A DNA stretch of 64,000 bases, taken from Streptomyces sp. Q6. Its GTDB lineage: Bacteria > Actinomycetota > Actinomycetes > Streptomycetales > Streptomycetaceae. The stretch covers positions 62,001 to 126,000 of the forward strand of contig NZ_CP146022.1 in assembly GCF_036967205.1 (NCBI RefSeq), written 5' to 3'. Positions within the stretch are counted from its first letter, which is position 1. Each line of letters begins with the position of its first letter. Made by a program: the position numbers and the translations under genes. The notes below the pieces were generated by a model. It was given only the letters and a program-made list of their open reading frames with translations, was not told the DNA's origin and did not search any database. Positions 35,604 through 44,968 of this stretch are shown in pieces.

Positions 35604-36386
35604 GACCGTACGACAATCTGCGATCACCTCCGTTACGCGGTACAGGCTCTTTCACCCGTCTGCAGGGCACGGGCAGGCGGACAGGTCGGCGAGCCCGGGG
35701 CGAGTCAACGGTCGACGGCAAGGAGCACGCGAGCCTTGGCGGCGGCATGCGGCATGCCGCGCTGGATGTCCAGGGACGGCAGGCGCTAGGTCTGCAGAAC
35801 CCTGCCGAGCTGGCCGAGTCGATCCGCGAAAGGGACAGCGGTGATCCTGTGTCGCCCCTTTCACCTGCGCATTCTCGGGCGGCTCAAGCAGGCGACGGTG
35901 TGGGGCGACCTGGGGGTCGTCGGCTGCATCGGCCTGACCGCCCAGCCGGGTACCGAGCGCGCAGTCCACGGACCTTCGGCTTCCCCGGTCCGCCTCAGAA
36001 CACCGCATGGGCCGCTGACCCACACGCTGCACGCCCGGGATCCGCGCAGGGGTGAGCCGGCTTACGAAGCCGCGGAGGCAGAGATGCGCAAGGTCATCGA
36101 CCGTCTCGGCCCTCCGCAACGCACCTGAATCCGCGGACTGTTGGCGAAAGAAGCCTGCTGTTACGTGGTGGCGCCGTTGACCTCCTACCGTTGCGTGTGG
36201 AGGTGGGGCGCCATGGTGTCGTCACCGGAAGAGCTTCGCGCGCGGGAGGCTCGGAGCCCGGATCGCCCATCGGGGCCGTGTCGCCCACGTTGACCCGCTG
36301 GACGAAGCATCGCCGCTGCCTTCGGGTCGGCACTCGCACGGGTGACCGGAGTCAGCCTCCGGCGCGAGCAACACGGCCCTCAAGGG
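35604..36386. other. Decayed intergenic stretch (783 bp)
   Basis: No frame has convincing family features. A 95-codon frame at 35841-36128 ends GEPAYEAAEAEMRKVIDRL and could be the tail of a lost gene. A short frame near 36213 (MVSSPEELRAREARS) could be the start of another decayed gene. Neither is supported enough to call. Confidence 0.5.
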
Positions 36387-36938
36387 CTACGGACCGACCA
36401 GCAGCGCGGCCAATTCGCCTCGGCTGATCGACTGGTGCAGATCACTGACTTGGCCGTCACCCACCTCGACGACCCGCCACACCCCATCTGCGCGAAGGGC
36501 CACGTCGGTGGTGACGAACCGGCAGCCGAGGCGCCGCACGGCAGGCCCGATGTGATCAAGGTCGGGCACCAGCCCTCGCCCGAACGGGCTGTCTGGATGG
36601 GGCGTCAGCAGCCTGGGTTCACCATCCAGCCACCAGACGCGCACCTCAGCCGCGACGGACTCGTGCCGCGAGAACTCCTCGAAGGCGCGAAGAACGATCC
36701 CACCGGCCAAGAACTCCTCCTGCAACTCGACAAAGCGCCGCACAACCCGCGTCAGCTCCACAGCGTCGGCGAGATCGGGAATGAAGCACGCCTGCTCCCA
36801 CTCGTGCTTGCGCGATTTGACGTAGTCCTTCACGATTCCCGAGCCGGGACGCAGGGGCTCAGCGAGAGCAGCCAGGTCGACGGCGGTCAGCATCTCACCG
36901 GGCTTCGTCGCCACCCTCCGCGGGACTCCCGCCGGCAC
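36387..36938 (-). pseudogene. Truncated ATP-grasp-domain protein
   Basis: The frame carries the C-terminal part of an ATP-grasp protein: IVKDYVKSRKHEWEQACFIPD, RFVELQEEFLAGGIVLRAFEEF, RVWWLDGEPRLLTPHPDSP, GCRFVTTDVALRADGVWRVVEVGDGQVSDL. The N-terminal ~100 residues of the family are missing, and the upstream DNA is ISL3-transposase-derived. The gene was probably cut by an insertion and is inactive. The first ~20 residues are not family-like. Confidence 0.65.
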
Positions 36939-36939
36939 A

Positions 36940-37131
36940 CCACCCCGAGCTCCGACGGTGCGTCAGGTGACCGGCTGGCTTACCCAACACCCCACTGCGC
37001 TGGGCGAGGAAGACCGGGCCGGCCTGAAGGATGTCCTTGCACGCTGCCCTGAACTGGACACAGCCGCCGGACACGTCCGCGACTTCGGCGAGATACTCAA
37101 CGACCTAAGCTCCCCAGTCGCGTACGGATGA
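36940..37131 (+). pseudogene. ISL3-family transposase C-terminal remnant
   Basis: In one frame the sequence reads TVRQVTGWLTQHPTALGEED, then an LKDVLARCPELDTAAGHVRDF segment, before a stop. This pattern is typical of the C-terminal part of Streptomyces ISL3 transposases. No start or catalytic part is present. It abuts the truncated ATP-grasp gene. Confidence 0.65.
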
Positions 37132-37212
37132 ATGTCCCCAGCTATGTAGCGCGCAGGAGCACGGCTGAGGATCCTGGTTGAGATCGTCAGGCTGGCCGGA
37201 GACACTCGCACG

Positions 37213-37587
37213 ATGATTCACAGCGCATTGGCCGGATCGGTCGAACGAGGTTGGGATGGGCCCTGGTACCGGGTCCGGGCGGACGACTTCGAGGCATCGT
37301 TCCTGCCCAGCTCACGCGAGGACTTGGACTTGGTATGCAACGTCGATGTCTTCGTGGACCTCACGGACGGCTCCCGGTGGAGCGCAACCGTCTTCACGGC
37401 CGCAGAGGTCGAACGCTTGATGCAGACCTGGGCAGGAACCGACGAAGCTCTCGGTGGCCGCTACTTCTGGGTTTCGGACGGCCTGATCGTCCGGGATCCC
37501 GGCATCGACAACATGACCCAGGTGATCGCCGGACTGATCGAGAACGACGAATTCCACGAGGTCTTCCAGCGGCTCGAAGACGACTGA
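37213..37587 (+). CDS. Hypothetical acidic protein
   Basis: The 124-residue acidic protein has a YFWVSDGLIVRDPGIDNMTQ segment and a C-terminal amphipathic helix. There is no signal peptide or membrane segment. GGAG lies about ten bases before the ATG. It sits among small immunity-like genes bracketed by ISL3 remnants, so an immunity role is possible. I do not recognise the family. Confidence 0.6.
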   Translation: MIHSALAGSVERGWDGPWYRVRADDFEASFLPSSREDLDLVCNVDVFVDLTDGSRWSATVFTAAEVERLMQTWAGTDEALGGRYFWVSDGLIVRDPGIDNMTQVIAGLIENDEFHEVFQRLEDD

Positions 37588-37642
37588 TCGTGCCCCCTCC
37601 GGCCGCCGAGCCGATGTGGCCTGAACGAACCGCCCGCTCCTG

Positions 37643-38047
37643 TCATCGCACGACGTGAATCTCGGGAAGTGTCCGGCGCCCATCACCCTGCAAGCTGATC
37701 AGCAGGTCGCGCGCGAGGGTCCGAACCTGACGCCACCCTGCGTCGTTGGCCAGCGCTTCCCCTGACCAACGCTCGGCGTTCTCTCTGCCGCTCATCTCCT
37801 CGAGCACCGTGTCAATCAGCTGCAGCTTGCCCAAGGCTTCCGTATCCAGAAACTCGTCCTGCTGGAGGTCGGCTATCAGGCGAAAGGCGTCATCGAATTC
37901 CAGGGCCAGCTCGTCGGTCACGACCTTGTACCTGTCGATCCAGGCGAGCTGATCGGCCGAGTCCGCACCAAGCAAGGCAAGCGCTTCGATCATGCGCTGC
38001 CAGCGGAAAGAAGCCCTCGGAGTCCCCACCCGCGCATCCTCGCACAA
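37643..38047 (-). CDS. Hypothetical helical protein
   Basis: The 134-residue, mainly helical acidic protein contains IEALALLGADSADQLAWIDRY and RLIADLQQDEFLDTEALGKL. A later in-frame ATG at 37993 would give a shorter, equally plausible product. It lies in the small-gene island between ISL3 remnants. Function unknown; an immunity role is possible by context. Confidence 0.55.
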   Translation of the reverse strand: MCEDARVGTPRASFRWQRMIEALALLGADSADQLAWIDRYKVVTDELALEFDDAFRLIADLQQDEFLDTEALGKLQLIDTVLEEMSGRENAERWSGEALANDAGWRQVRTLARDLLISLQGDGRRTLPEIHVVR

Positions 38048-38141
38048 TCACGATCCGAGCCACCGAACTGGGGACGTTCATCTGTACAGAGCTGGGGCCT
38101 TGCACTCGTACGTCGACACCTCATGCTGATCCGAAAGGGCG

Positions 38142-38552
38142 ATGCCTCGTAGGCGTCCCAAGGTCGTCCGCGCAAAGCGGTGGCGGCCACGATGGCAGTG
38201 TTCGGTCCTGAGCGTCCGTGGTGACTCTGCGCGGACTCGTGCAGCGTTCCGCCGAGTCGAACACCAGGAGATGTGGCCCAACGCCGTCGCCAATGCGCTC
38301 TCGCGTTTCGAGCGAGTTTTTGACCAGCCGGGACGCTACCCGGACGCCTCCGAGTTTGCATCGCCCGGGGTGGGAGATGCCCGTGATGACCTCGAGTGGG
38401 CGATGCGGCACCTTCCTCCGGGAGCGCAACGGGACTTGGGCCGACTGATTACACACATCGATGAGGAATTCGAGCGCCGCACCCTGCCCGAACCCAACAA
38501 TACTGAGCTGGCGGTGTTCGGTTGGTGGTGGACCAGAATGCGAGAACATTGA
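38142..38552 (+). CDS. Hypothetical small protein
   Basis: The 136-residue frame's C-terminal 90 residues look like a real helical domain (VGDARDDLEWAMRHLPPGAQ, LITHIDEEFERRTLPEPN), while the first 40 are arginine-rich and may be untranslated. A start at the ATG near 38271 is likely. The stop lies at a 17-bp inverted repeat. Unrecognised family within the immunity-like island. Confidence 0.5.
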   Translation: MPRRRPKVVRAKRWRPRWQCSVLSVRGDSARTRAAFRRVEHQEMWPNAVANALSRFERVFDQPGRYPDASEFASPGVGDARDDLEWAMRHLPPGAQRDLGRLITHIDEEFERRTLPEPNNTELAVFGWWWTRMREH

Positions 38553-38606
38553 GCTCATTCCATCCTCTGAACTGGCCAGATGCAGGGCGAGGATGGAATG
38601 AGCTCA
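38550..38606. repeat. 17-bp perfect inverted repeat
   Basis: TGAGCTCATTCCATCCT at 38550-38566 and its exact inverse at 38590-38606 flank a 23-base loop. It lies between a small gene and an ISL3 remnant. It could be a terminator or an IS-internal structure. Confidence 0.85.
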
Positions 38607-38607
38607 G

Positions 38608-38704
38608 TATCGAAGGCGCCGTGAACCGCATCAAGAAGATCAAGAGGCAGCTCTACGGGCGAGCCGGATTCGAACTCCTCCGCAAGACGATCCTGCTTCA
38701 GTGA
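38608..38704 (+). pseudogene. ISL3-family transposase C-terminal tail (remnant)
   Basis: The frame ends GAVNRIKKIKRQLYGRAGFE followed by LLRKTILLQ, the characteristic last block of ISL3 transposases. No catalytic region is present. A similar tail lies on the other strand near 40.1 kb. Confidence 0.7.
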
Positions 38705-38742
38705 CCTCAGAGCGACTCCCCATGATCTGTCCCAACATCGGG

Positions 38743-39225
38743 TCAGGTCAGCTCGACGAATCGGTGGACGCGAAAGGACGTCAGGTCATCGGGTTCGATG
38801 CTTGCCGAGTCCACCCGGTAGCGGCCAGCGGCGAGTTCGAGAGCGGTGCTGTCTGCGAGTGTCCCGACCTCGGTGCCGAAGTAGGCGGCGTAGAACATGA
38901 CGAGCTCGCCAGTGGTGCTCAGTACGGGTCCTTCCTCCCACTCGGCGGTGGCAAGTCCAGCCCGGATGATGTCCGCGACACCTTCCTTGCTCTCCCCGTA
39001 GTACCAGCGGACGAGGACTCGATGCTCGGGAAGGTAGGCGGTGGAGAGAGGCTCGTCCCCGAGGACCAGTGCCTCGGCTCCGTCAGGCAGTGCGAGGACT
39101 CCGACGAAATCCATCACGTCGCAGGCCCGGTCGTAGTCGCCCTCCGTTCCCGACCAGTGCGGCAGCGCGGTGCGTGGAACCACGATGTACGGGCCGCCCT
39201 CCGTATCCAGCCACGTCAACGACAT
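38743..39225 (-). CDS. Imm21-like immunity protein
   Basis: The 160-residue protein opens LTWLDTEGGPYIVVPRTALP and has YDRACDVMDFVGVL, ALVLGDEPLSTAYLP and VLVRWYYGE, which together match the Imm21 immunity family that neutralises polymorphic toxins. GGAGG precedes the ATG. No toxin gene is visible nearby, so it may be an orphan immunity gene. Confidence 0.75.
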   Translation of the reverse strand: MSLTWLDTEGGPYIVVPRTALPHWSGTEGDYDRACDVMDFVGVLALPDGAEALVLGDEPLSTAYLPEHRVLVRWYYGESKEGVADIIRAGLATAEWEEGPVLSTTGELVMFYAAYFGTEVGTLADSTALELAAGRYRVDSASIEPDDLTSFRVHRFVELT

Positions 39226-39582
39226 GCCGCCTCCAGCTTCAGGATCTCTGTTCCGTGGCGCCAGCGTATGTGCCGGGTCAGGCAGGGCTCATGCCTGTGG
39301 TGGTCGAGGTGCGTGGTGACAGGCCCAGGGTCGTGACTATCCCTTGCAATCGAACGATGCCGCTACCCTCCGCGACGGCTCCCCAAGATCTGTGCCAGAA
39401 CCCAAAACGCGTCGACATGTTGAGGCACGGTGATCACCGATTGCTGCCCAACGTCATCGACAAACGCTGTCGCTCTGGGGGGGGTTCTGGTCCAACTTCT
39501 GTAGAGCTCTCACGCTCTGTAACCTGCCGGAACTGGATGGCCCTTCGGACTCGTTGACAGACCTGTTTGGGATCATGCCCAC

Positions 39583-40080
39583 ATGGACTTCGACCTCGCC
39601 CCACCGACCGGCGTTGGCCCGTTGCGGATCGGTATGACTCGGCACGCGGCCAACACGGCGCTGGACTTGCTCCACGATCTCTCTGCGGTCTCGGAGTCCG
39701 ACCGGTCGGAGCAGCACGTCTTCCGTCCCAGCGGGCTGATGATCAGCATCCACTGCATGCGAGACATGCTTGAAGCCATCGAGTTGGGAAGGCCATCGTC
39801 CCAGACGGACCGAGTGTTGTTTCAGGGTGTGGACGTGTTCGCGCTTCCGGCCCGCGAGGTTGTCCAGCGCATGGGCGAGTTCACCTCGATTGAGGAAGAT
39901 CCTGACGACGATGCTTCATTCGTTGCCCCGGATTTGCTGCTGAGCTTCTGGCGTCCGTTCGCAGCCGACGATGAGCCTGATGAAGAGCAGGGCTACCACT
40001 TCAGCTCGGTCCTGCTGGCCCGGCCTGGCTACTACGACACCCCTGCTCAGGCTGCAGAGCGACTCCATCAGAGCTCGTAA
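39583..40080 (+). CDS. Hypothetical protein, possible immunity family
   Basis: The 165-residue acidic protein begins LAPPTGVGPLRIGMTRHAAN, an opening seen in several uncharacterised actinobacterial proteins. It ends with a YHFSSVLLARPGYYDTPAQA segment. No membrane or export signal is present. It is next to the Imm21-like gene and an ISL3 remnant, so an immunity role is plausible but unproven. Confidence 0.6.
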   Translation: MDFDLAPPTGVGPLRIGMTRHAANTALDLLHDLSAVSESDRSEQHVFRPSGLMISIHCMRDMLEAIELGRPSSQTDRVLFQGVDVFALPAREVVQRMGEFTSIEEDPDDDASFVAPDLLLSFWRPFAADDEPDEEQGYHFSSVLLARPGYYDTPAQAAERLHQSS

Positions 40081-40083
40081 CGG

Positions 40084-40160
40084 GCCCGTCAGGACGCCAG
40101 CAGGGCTCGTTTCCGCAAGAGGCCGAAGCCGGCCCGGCCGTACATCTGGCGCTTGCGGGG
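40084..40160 (-). pseudogene. ISL3-family transposase tail, opposite orientation
   Basis: On the minus strand the frame ends KRQMYGRAGFGLLRKRALLA and then stops, the same C-terminal block as the remnant at 38.6 kb. The two tails and the one at 36.9 kb bracket the island of small genes. Confidence 0.65.
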
Positions 40161-40275
40161 ACGGCCCCGCGCCAGGGGCCGAGCGGGGCTGGGCGCCCAC
40201 CGACTATCATCTCCGCGTTCGTGCCACCCGCCGGCCCGGGCATCGCGGCACGGCGTACGGGGGAGCTGACACGGC

Positions 40276-41211
40276 ATGAGAACGAAGAGCACAGCGGCGT
40301 GGGCGGTAGCGGTACTGATACTCGGCGCAGCCGTCGGTGGCTGCGCCGAGCAATCGGACAAGGGACCGTCCGGCAGCAGCGCGAAGCACACGAAGTCCCA
40401 CAGCGAAACTGAGGACAAGCCTGATTCACGGGTCGTCGAGGGCGACGACGACCACACCGTCCTCGAACTGTCCGACGGCCGTCAGGTTTCCCTCCGCTTC
40501 ACTCGCCGCGGCCTGGAGGCACAGCTTCGCGACGCCTCTGACGACGCCTGGTCCGCCCGGAAGACGGTCTATGAGACCGGCACCAAACCGTGCGGCGGTA
40601 TCAGGGCAAAGGCGTTCCGGGACACCGTGTGGCTCGCGGTCGGCTTCGGGGCGTCCTGCAGGGACGGCGAAGAACCGCAGGAGGTAATCGCGGCCGTCGC
40701 CACCGGGGACCTCTCCTCCTGGACCACCGGCACGACCGAACGCTCCCTCGTCTGGCCGAAGGCCCGCATCCGCGACGGCGGCGCCCGAGTGGACTTCGTC
40801 CGTCGCAACATGCTGTTTAGCGCCACGCTGACCTGGCGCAAAGGCTCCGGATTCGCCAAGGTGGCCACGGAGTACAGGCCCATCCACCCCTGGTTCGTGG
40901 GCCGGTGGCGAGCCGCGGACGGCAGCCAGCAGCTGTCCATCCACCAGGTCGAGCCGGGCAAATGGGCACGCGTGGCCATCGAGTCCCTCACCGGCCCGCG
41001 ATGCAAGGGCAGTGCCGTTGTCTCCGGTGACGACCCGCACAGCCTGTCCATCATGGGCAACTTCAAGGTCGATCAGGGCCACGGGACCGTCGACTGCCTA
41101 CCGAAGGGGACCGAGTACCGCTTCGACGTGACGTCCTCGGACGGCCCGCTCCGCCTACGCACGATCGGCAACCACCCGAAGACCGTCCTCACCTATGAGC
41201 GGGCGGACTGA
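40276..41211 (+). CDS. Lipoprotein of unknown function
   Basis: The 311-residue protein has a signal peptide and lipobox AVGGC (Cys23), then an acidic, Ser/Lys-rich linker to about residue 60 and a beta-rich domain with two pairs of cysteines. GGGGAG precedes the ATG. It is next to, but not coupled with, the remnant region. The family is not recognised. Confidence 0.75.
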   Translation: MRTKSTAAWAVAVLILGAAVGGCAEQSDKGPSGSSAKHTKSHSETEDKPDSRVVEGDDDHTVLELSDGRQVSLRFTRRGLEAQLRDASDDAWSARKTVYETGTKPCGGIRAKAFRDTVWLAVGFGASCRDGEEPQEVIAAVATGDLSSWTTGTTERSLVWPKARIRDGGARVDFVRRNMLFSATLTWRKGSGFAKVATEYRPIHPWFVGRWRAADGSQQLSIHQVEPGKWARVAIESLTGPRCKGSAVVSGDDPHSLSIMGNFKVDQGHGTVDCLPKGTEYRFDVTSSDGPLRLRTIGNHPKTVLTYERAD

Positions 41212-41280
41212 CGTACGACTGCGCATGAGGGGCGGCGGCGTGGTCGGGTCTCTCCCGTGTGGAGGGAGGAGGCGACGCTG

Positions 41281-41830
41281 ATGGGGTCGTTGACCAGGGA
41301 GTTGGAGGCGCGGGGGGGCGACGCCCCGGGCCCGGGTGGAGGCGCTCGAAGCGGAGCTCGCCCGGCTGACGTCCCATCTGGAGGACGAGCGGGAGGCATG
41401 GTCGCGGCTGCGGATCGCCCGGGAGACGGTGGCCGAGAGGTGATCCCGGATCTGGACGGGTCCGGAGCGACCGCGCCGGTGGCCGACGGCGCGGAGCCGG
41501 GAAACCCCGGTGCACCCCGCGGTGCGGTCGCGGCGATCATCGTGCCGCACTGACGCCAGGGGCTGTCGGCCGCGGTGCTGCCGGACGTACGTCTACCGGG
41601 ACATCATCGAGGTCCTTGCCGAGCCGCGGAGCCGATGCAGGCCAAGCAGATCGTGCCGCGGATCGGGCTGCCCGCGGTGACCGGAGGGATCGGGGGACCG
41701 CGGGGGAAGCCGAAACGGCTGGTGGAGCGGGGCTGGCTGGCCGAGGACGAGCCCGGACGGTTCACGGTGCCCCACCCCGGCGACGCGACGGTGTGGAACC
41801 GGCGAAATCCTGGAACGACAAAGGCTCTTC
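41281..41830 (+). pseudogene. Decayed copy of the IS5-linked coiled-coil/winged-helix accessory gene
   Basis: Read across frames, the DNA gives MGSLTRELEAR, then ARVEALEAELARLTSHLEDE and WSRLRIARETVA, VIPDLDGS, YRDIIEVLAEPR, and EPMQAKQIVPRIGLP, then PKRLVERGWLAEDEPGRFTV. This is the same order as the accessory ORF at 47539 (ERLKITRETILEIGPDL, YRQILALFENTADGL, LKRLVSRGILTEPEPGLF). At least two frameshifts, one in a G run near 41313 and one near 41630, break it. No transposase accompanies it. Confidence 0.6.
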
Positions 41831-41845
41831 TCTCTGGCTTCGGAG

Positions 41846-42205
41846 GTGACCAGCCAGACCGAAGCACCCAAGAAGAAGAGGCGTGGCGGACCCCTACGAC
41901 GCCTTGCCCGCCATCGACCCGTTCGCCGCCGCCGCAAGGGCCTTCGACCCCTGACCGAGGAGTTGGCCGCCCCCGCCTCGGCCGCGCTGACCCACCACGA
42001 TCTGGAGGACCTGATCGAGGAGCGTGGCCTCGAAACGGAAGGTGCCGGAGCTGTCGATGACGTCCGGCCTACAAGAACCTGCGGACAGGAAGGACTGCTG
42101 CCTCCCGCACCCGTTGCAGTGCGGCGCGGCGCTTCCAACGGGTCGGATCGATGGCCGCGCTGCGTGCGAGATCCGCGTCGAAGTCCCGGTCCAGACCGGC
42201 GGTGA
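41846..42205 (+). CDS. Doubtful small basic ORF
   Basis: The 119-codon frame (GTG start) begins TSQTEAPKKKRRGGPLRRLA and includes PLTEELAAPASAALTHHDLE, which has a natural composition. Its last 45 codons lie antisense to the phospholipase D gene. No clear ribosome-binding site is visible. It may be a short real gene ending earlier, or spurious. Confidence 0.25.
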   Translation: MTSQTEAPKKKRRGGPLRRLARHRPVRRRRKGLRPLTEELAAPASAALTHHDLEDLIEERGLETEGAGAVDDVRPTRTCGQEGLLPPAPVAVRRGASNGSDRWPRCVRDPRRSPGPDRR

Positions 42206-43256
42206 ACTGCTCGTCCAGGACGGCGAGCATGACTTCCTCGTCGTGGTCCATGGAGCGTCGGTTGAAGTTGGTGGACCCGATCAGCGAGGCGACCCCGTCC
42301 ACCGTAATGATCTTGGCGTGCAACATGGTCGGCTGATACTGGGAGATCGACACACCTGCCTCCAAGAGGCGTGTGTAGTGGTGCTGGCCGGCCAGTTGGC
42401 AGGCGCGCTGGTCGGTATGCGGTCCGGGCAGCATGATCTCGACCTTCACTCCGCGGCGGGCGGTCGCACACAGCAGGTCGATGAAGTACGTGTCCGGTGC
42501 GAAGTAGGCGGTGGCCAGGCGGAAGCGGTGTTCGGCCGAGGTGAGCATGACCCGTACGAGGGTCTGCATGTCCTGCCAGCCGAAGCTGGCCGAACCGCGC
42601 ACCACCTGCACGATCGATGTGCCGGGTTGGGTGTGCTCGGTGAACCGGTCGCGATCGTCGTAGAGGTCGTCGTGGCACTCGGCCCAGTTCTGGGCGAACG
42701 CCGCGGCGATGCCGTCCACCGCCGGCCCGCGGACCTTGACGTGGGTGTCGCGCCACTCGTCGGGGTTGCGGGCGTCGCCGCACCATTCCTGGGCGATGCC
42801 GACGCCGCCGGTGAAGGCGGTGTGCTCGTCGACGATGAGCGCCTTGCGGTGGCATCGGTGATTCTGCTTGAACGGAGAGAGCCACAGCGGCTTGCGGAAC
42901 CAGGCCACCTGCACACCGGCGGCGTCCATCTCGTCCAGCAACCGCTGCTCTATCTCCTTGGCGCCGAACCCGTCCAGCAGCAGCCGCACCCGCACCCCGG
43001 CCCTGGCCCGTTCGGCGAGAGCGGCGGCGAAGTCCCGGGCCACCTGCCCGCGCCAGTACACGAACGTCATCATGTCGATGGTGTGCTCGGCGGCCCGGAC
43101 AGCCCCCAGCATGGCAGGAAAGATCTCGTCCCCGTTACGCAAGGCGACGAGTTCGTTGCCTTCCGTGGCAGCCACGCCGATCAGCCGCTCCAGTCGGCGG
43201 CGCAGCCGCTGGATCTGGACCGGAACGGCATCGGAGCGGGTTTCTATGGCAGTCAC
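42069..43256 (-). CDS. Phospholipase D / cardiolipin-synthase-like protein
   Basis: The roughly 395-residue protein has two HKD motifs, HRKALIVD near residue 140 and HAKIITVD near residue 320. Each is followed by the usual FTGG or IGSTN block. These catalyse phosphatidyl transfer or phosphodiester cleavage. The GTG at 43256 has GAGGAAGAAC upstream and is preferred to the ATG ten codons earlier. No N-terminal membrane segments are seen, unlike classical cardiolipin synthases, so a cytosolic PLD-like role is possible. Confidence 0.85.
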   Translation of the reverse strand: MTAIETRSDAVPVQIQRLRRRLERLIGVAATEGNELVALRNGDEIFPAMLGAVRAAEHTIDMMTFVYWRGQVARDFAAALAERARAGVRVRLLLDGFGAKEIEQRLLDEMDAAGVQVAWFRKPLWLSPFKQNHRCHRKALIVDEHTAFTGGVGIAQEWCGDARNPDEWRDTHVKVRGPAVDGIAAAFAQNWAECHDDLYDDRDRFTEHTQPGTSIVQVVRGSASFGWQDMQTLVRVMLTSAEHRFRLATAYFAPDTYFIDLLCATARRGVKVEIMLPGPHTDQRACQLAGQHHYTRLLEAGVSISQYQPTMLHAKIITVDGVASLIGSTNFNRRSMDHDEEVMLAVLDEQFTAGLDRDFDADLARSAAIDPTRWKRRAALQRVREAAVLPVRRFL

Positions 43257-43533
43257 GTGTTCTTCCTCGGCAGGGCCGGACAGCAAATGCTTCGTCGGCG
43301 GTGGAGCAGCACGCTATTCCAATGCACCGGGCTCGACGTCCTAAACCTCTCCCCCACCGGCTTGGACGAGGTGTGTGGTGCCGTCCTCACGACGGTCCTG
43401 CACCTGGACGTGATCGGCGTTCCGTCCTCCAGGTCGCAACGGTTGCCCTCGGTGGGCACTGGGACGCGGTGATCCGCGGCGTGCGGCGCACGCCGCCGCT
43501 GGGCCGGGCGGGCCGAGCCCCTAGCATGTCCAC

Positions 43534-44559
43534 ATGCTGCTCTACGTGCCGTCCGCACTGTGTTTCGTCGCATTCTGTGCGGGGGTGGTACGGGAGCGCC
43601 GCCGGCTCAGCAACGCAGTCCTTCTGGGACTGACCTGCGTGTTCGCCGCTGTGGCCGCTCTCCTCCAACTCGGTTCCATAACGCCTGGGCTGAGCCGCGA
43701 CGTCGCAGTCGGCCTGCTGGGGATTGCTGCCGTCGCCGTGGTCGTCCTGGCAGGGTTCCTGCTCGCCAACGGCGTCACGATGATGCGCAAGGAGGGCAGG
43801 AGCCTGGGGAACCTGGTGTCCTTGGGCGTCGGTCTCACGTTGACGATGCTGCTCGCCCTGATGATCGCGGCGCTGGTCCTGAACACGCGGGCCCTGGCGG
43901 TCGTCGCGGGGGCAGCCGTCGTGCTGGTCGGCTATGTCGCTTTCCTCTTCGTGTGTTTCCTCTTCTACGCCGCTCTCTATCAGCGGCTGGGTTTCTGGCG
44001 CAGGGGCGACTTCGTCGTCGTTCTCGGCTCCGGGCTGATCGGCGGCCGCACCGTGCCCCCGCTCCTGGCCAGTCGGCTGGAGCAGGCCCGCAAGGAACAC
44101 GCGCGGCTGTCGCGGCGGGGACGGCGCCCCGTGCTCATCGTGTCGGGCGGACGAGGGCCCGACGAGGAGCTGCCGGAGTCCCATGCGATGGCTGACTATC
44201 TGCTGGAGCGCGGCTTCCCCGCCGATCTCGTCGAGCGCGAGGACCGGTCGACGACCACGGAGGAGAACCTGACGTTCAGCCAGGCCCTGATGCACGCGAG
44301 AAAGCCCGCGTCGCGCTGCGTGATCGTCACGAGCAACTATCACGCGTTCCGTGCCGCCATCACGGCGAGACGACTGGGGGTCCGGGGCAACGTCGTGGGA
44401 GCGCCGACGGCGTCGTACTTCTGGCCGAGCGCCGTCATCCGCGAGTTCGTCGCCCTCCTCGTGCACTACCGCCGCCTCAACACGGCGGTGCTCCTCGTCG
44501 TTCTTCTGGGCGGCCTGTTCCTCTGGTGGTGGGGCTGGCCACCCACGAACCACCTCTAG
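43534..44559 (+). CDS. DUF218 (YdcF/ElyC-like) membrane protein
   Basis: The 341-residue protein starts with four or five hydrophobic segments, followed by a DUF218 domain from about residue 165 (FVVVLGSGLIGGRTVPPLLA, LIVSGGRGPDEELPES, STTTEENLTFSQAL, IVTSNYHAFRA). It ends with another hydrophobic segment. DUF218 proteins act in envelope or peptidoglycan-precursor metabolism. The ribosome-binding site is weak. Confidence 0.87.
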   Translation: MLLYVPSALCFVAFCAGVVRERRRLSNAVLLGLTCVFAAVAALLQLGSITPGLSRDVAVGLLGIAAVAVVVLAGFLLANGVTMMRKEGRSLGNLVSLGVGLTLTMLLALMIAALVLNTRALAVVAGAAVVLVGYVAFLFVCFLFYAALYQRLGFWRRGDFVVVLGSGLIGGRTVPPLLASRLEQARKEHARLSRRGRRPVLIVSGGRGPDEELPESHAMADYLLERGFPADLVEREDRSTTTEENLTFSQALMHARKPASRCVIVTSNYHAFRAAITARRLGVRGNVVGAPTASYFWPSAVIREFVALLVHYRRLNTAVLLVVLLGGLFLWWWGWPPTNHL

Positions 44560-44968
44560 CGCGGAGGGTCCGCATGGTGCCGGTTCCACGCGACGGGGCC
44601 GGCTCGGTCGGGTAGGTCGCTACCGGCAGGAGATCAGGCGCTGTTCAACGGCGCGGCCTGCGCGCGCCCAGCCCCTGCGTGGCGACCTTCTCGGCGAGCT
44701 CGACAACGGATCGTCCTGACCTGCCCAGGCGGGGGCAGGTCCTCTTCTTCACGTTGTGGGCCGGCGTGGGCACTGGCCTGGGTGTGGGTGAAGGGGCCGA
44801 AGCACGGGCGACCTCGACCGCGGACGGATCGACGGCCTCGCCGCAATTGCGCCTTCGGCCGGCCGAGTTCACGATTCGGCGTGACCACACTGGTGAGTCG
44901 GATACGCGCGCCTGATACACACGTACGGCGTCGCTACTACCTGCGGCAGAACTGAGGATGGGGAGCCG
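44560..44968. other. Gene-poor stretch (409 bp)
   Basis: A 78-codon plus frame at 44679 and a minus frame are both low-complexity and unconvincing. I see no structured element. Confidence 0.4.
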
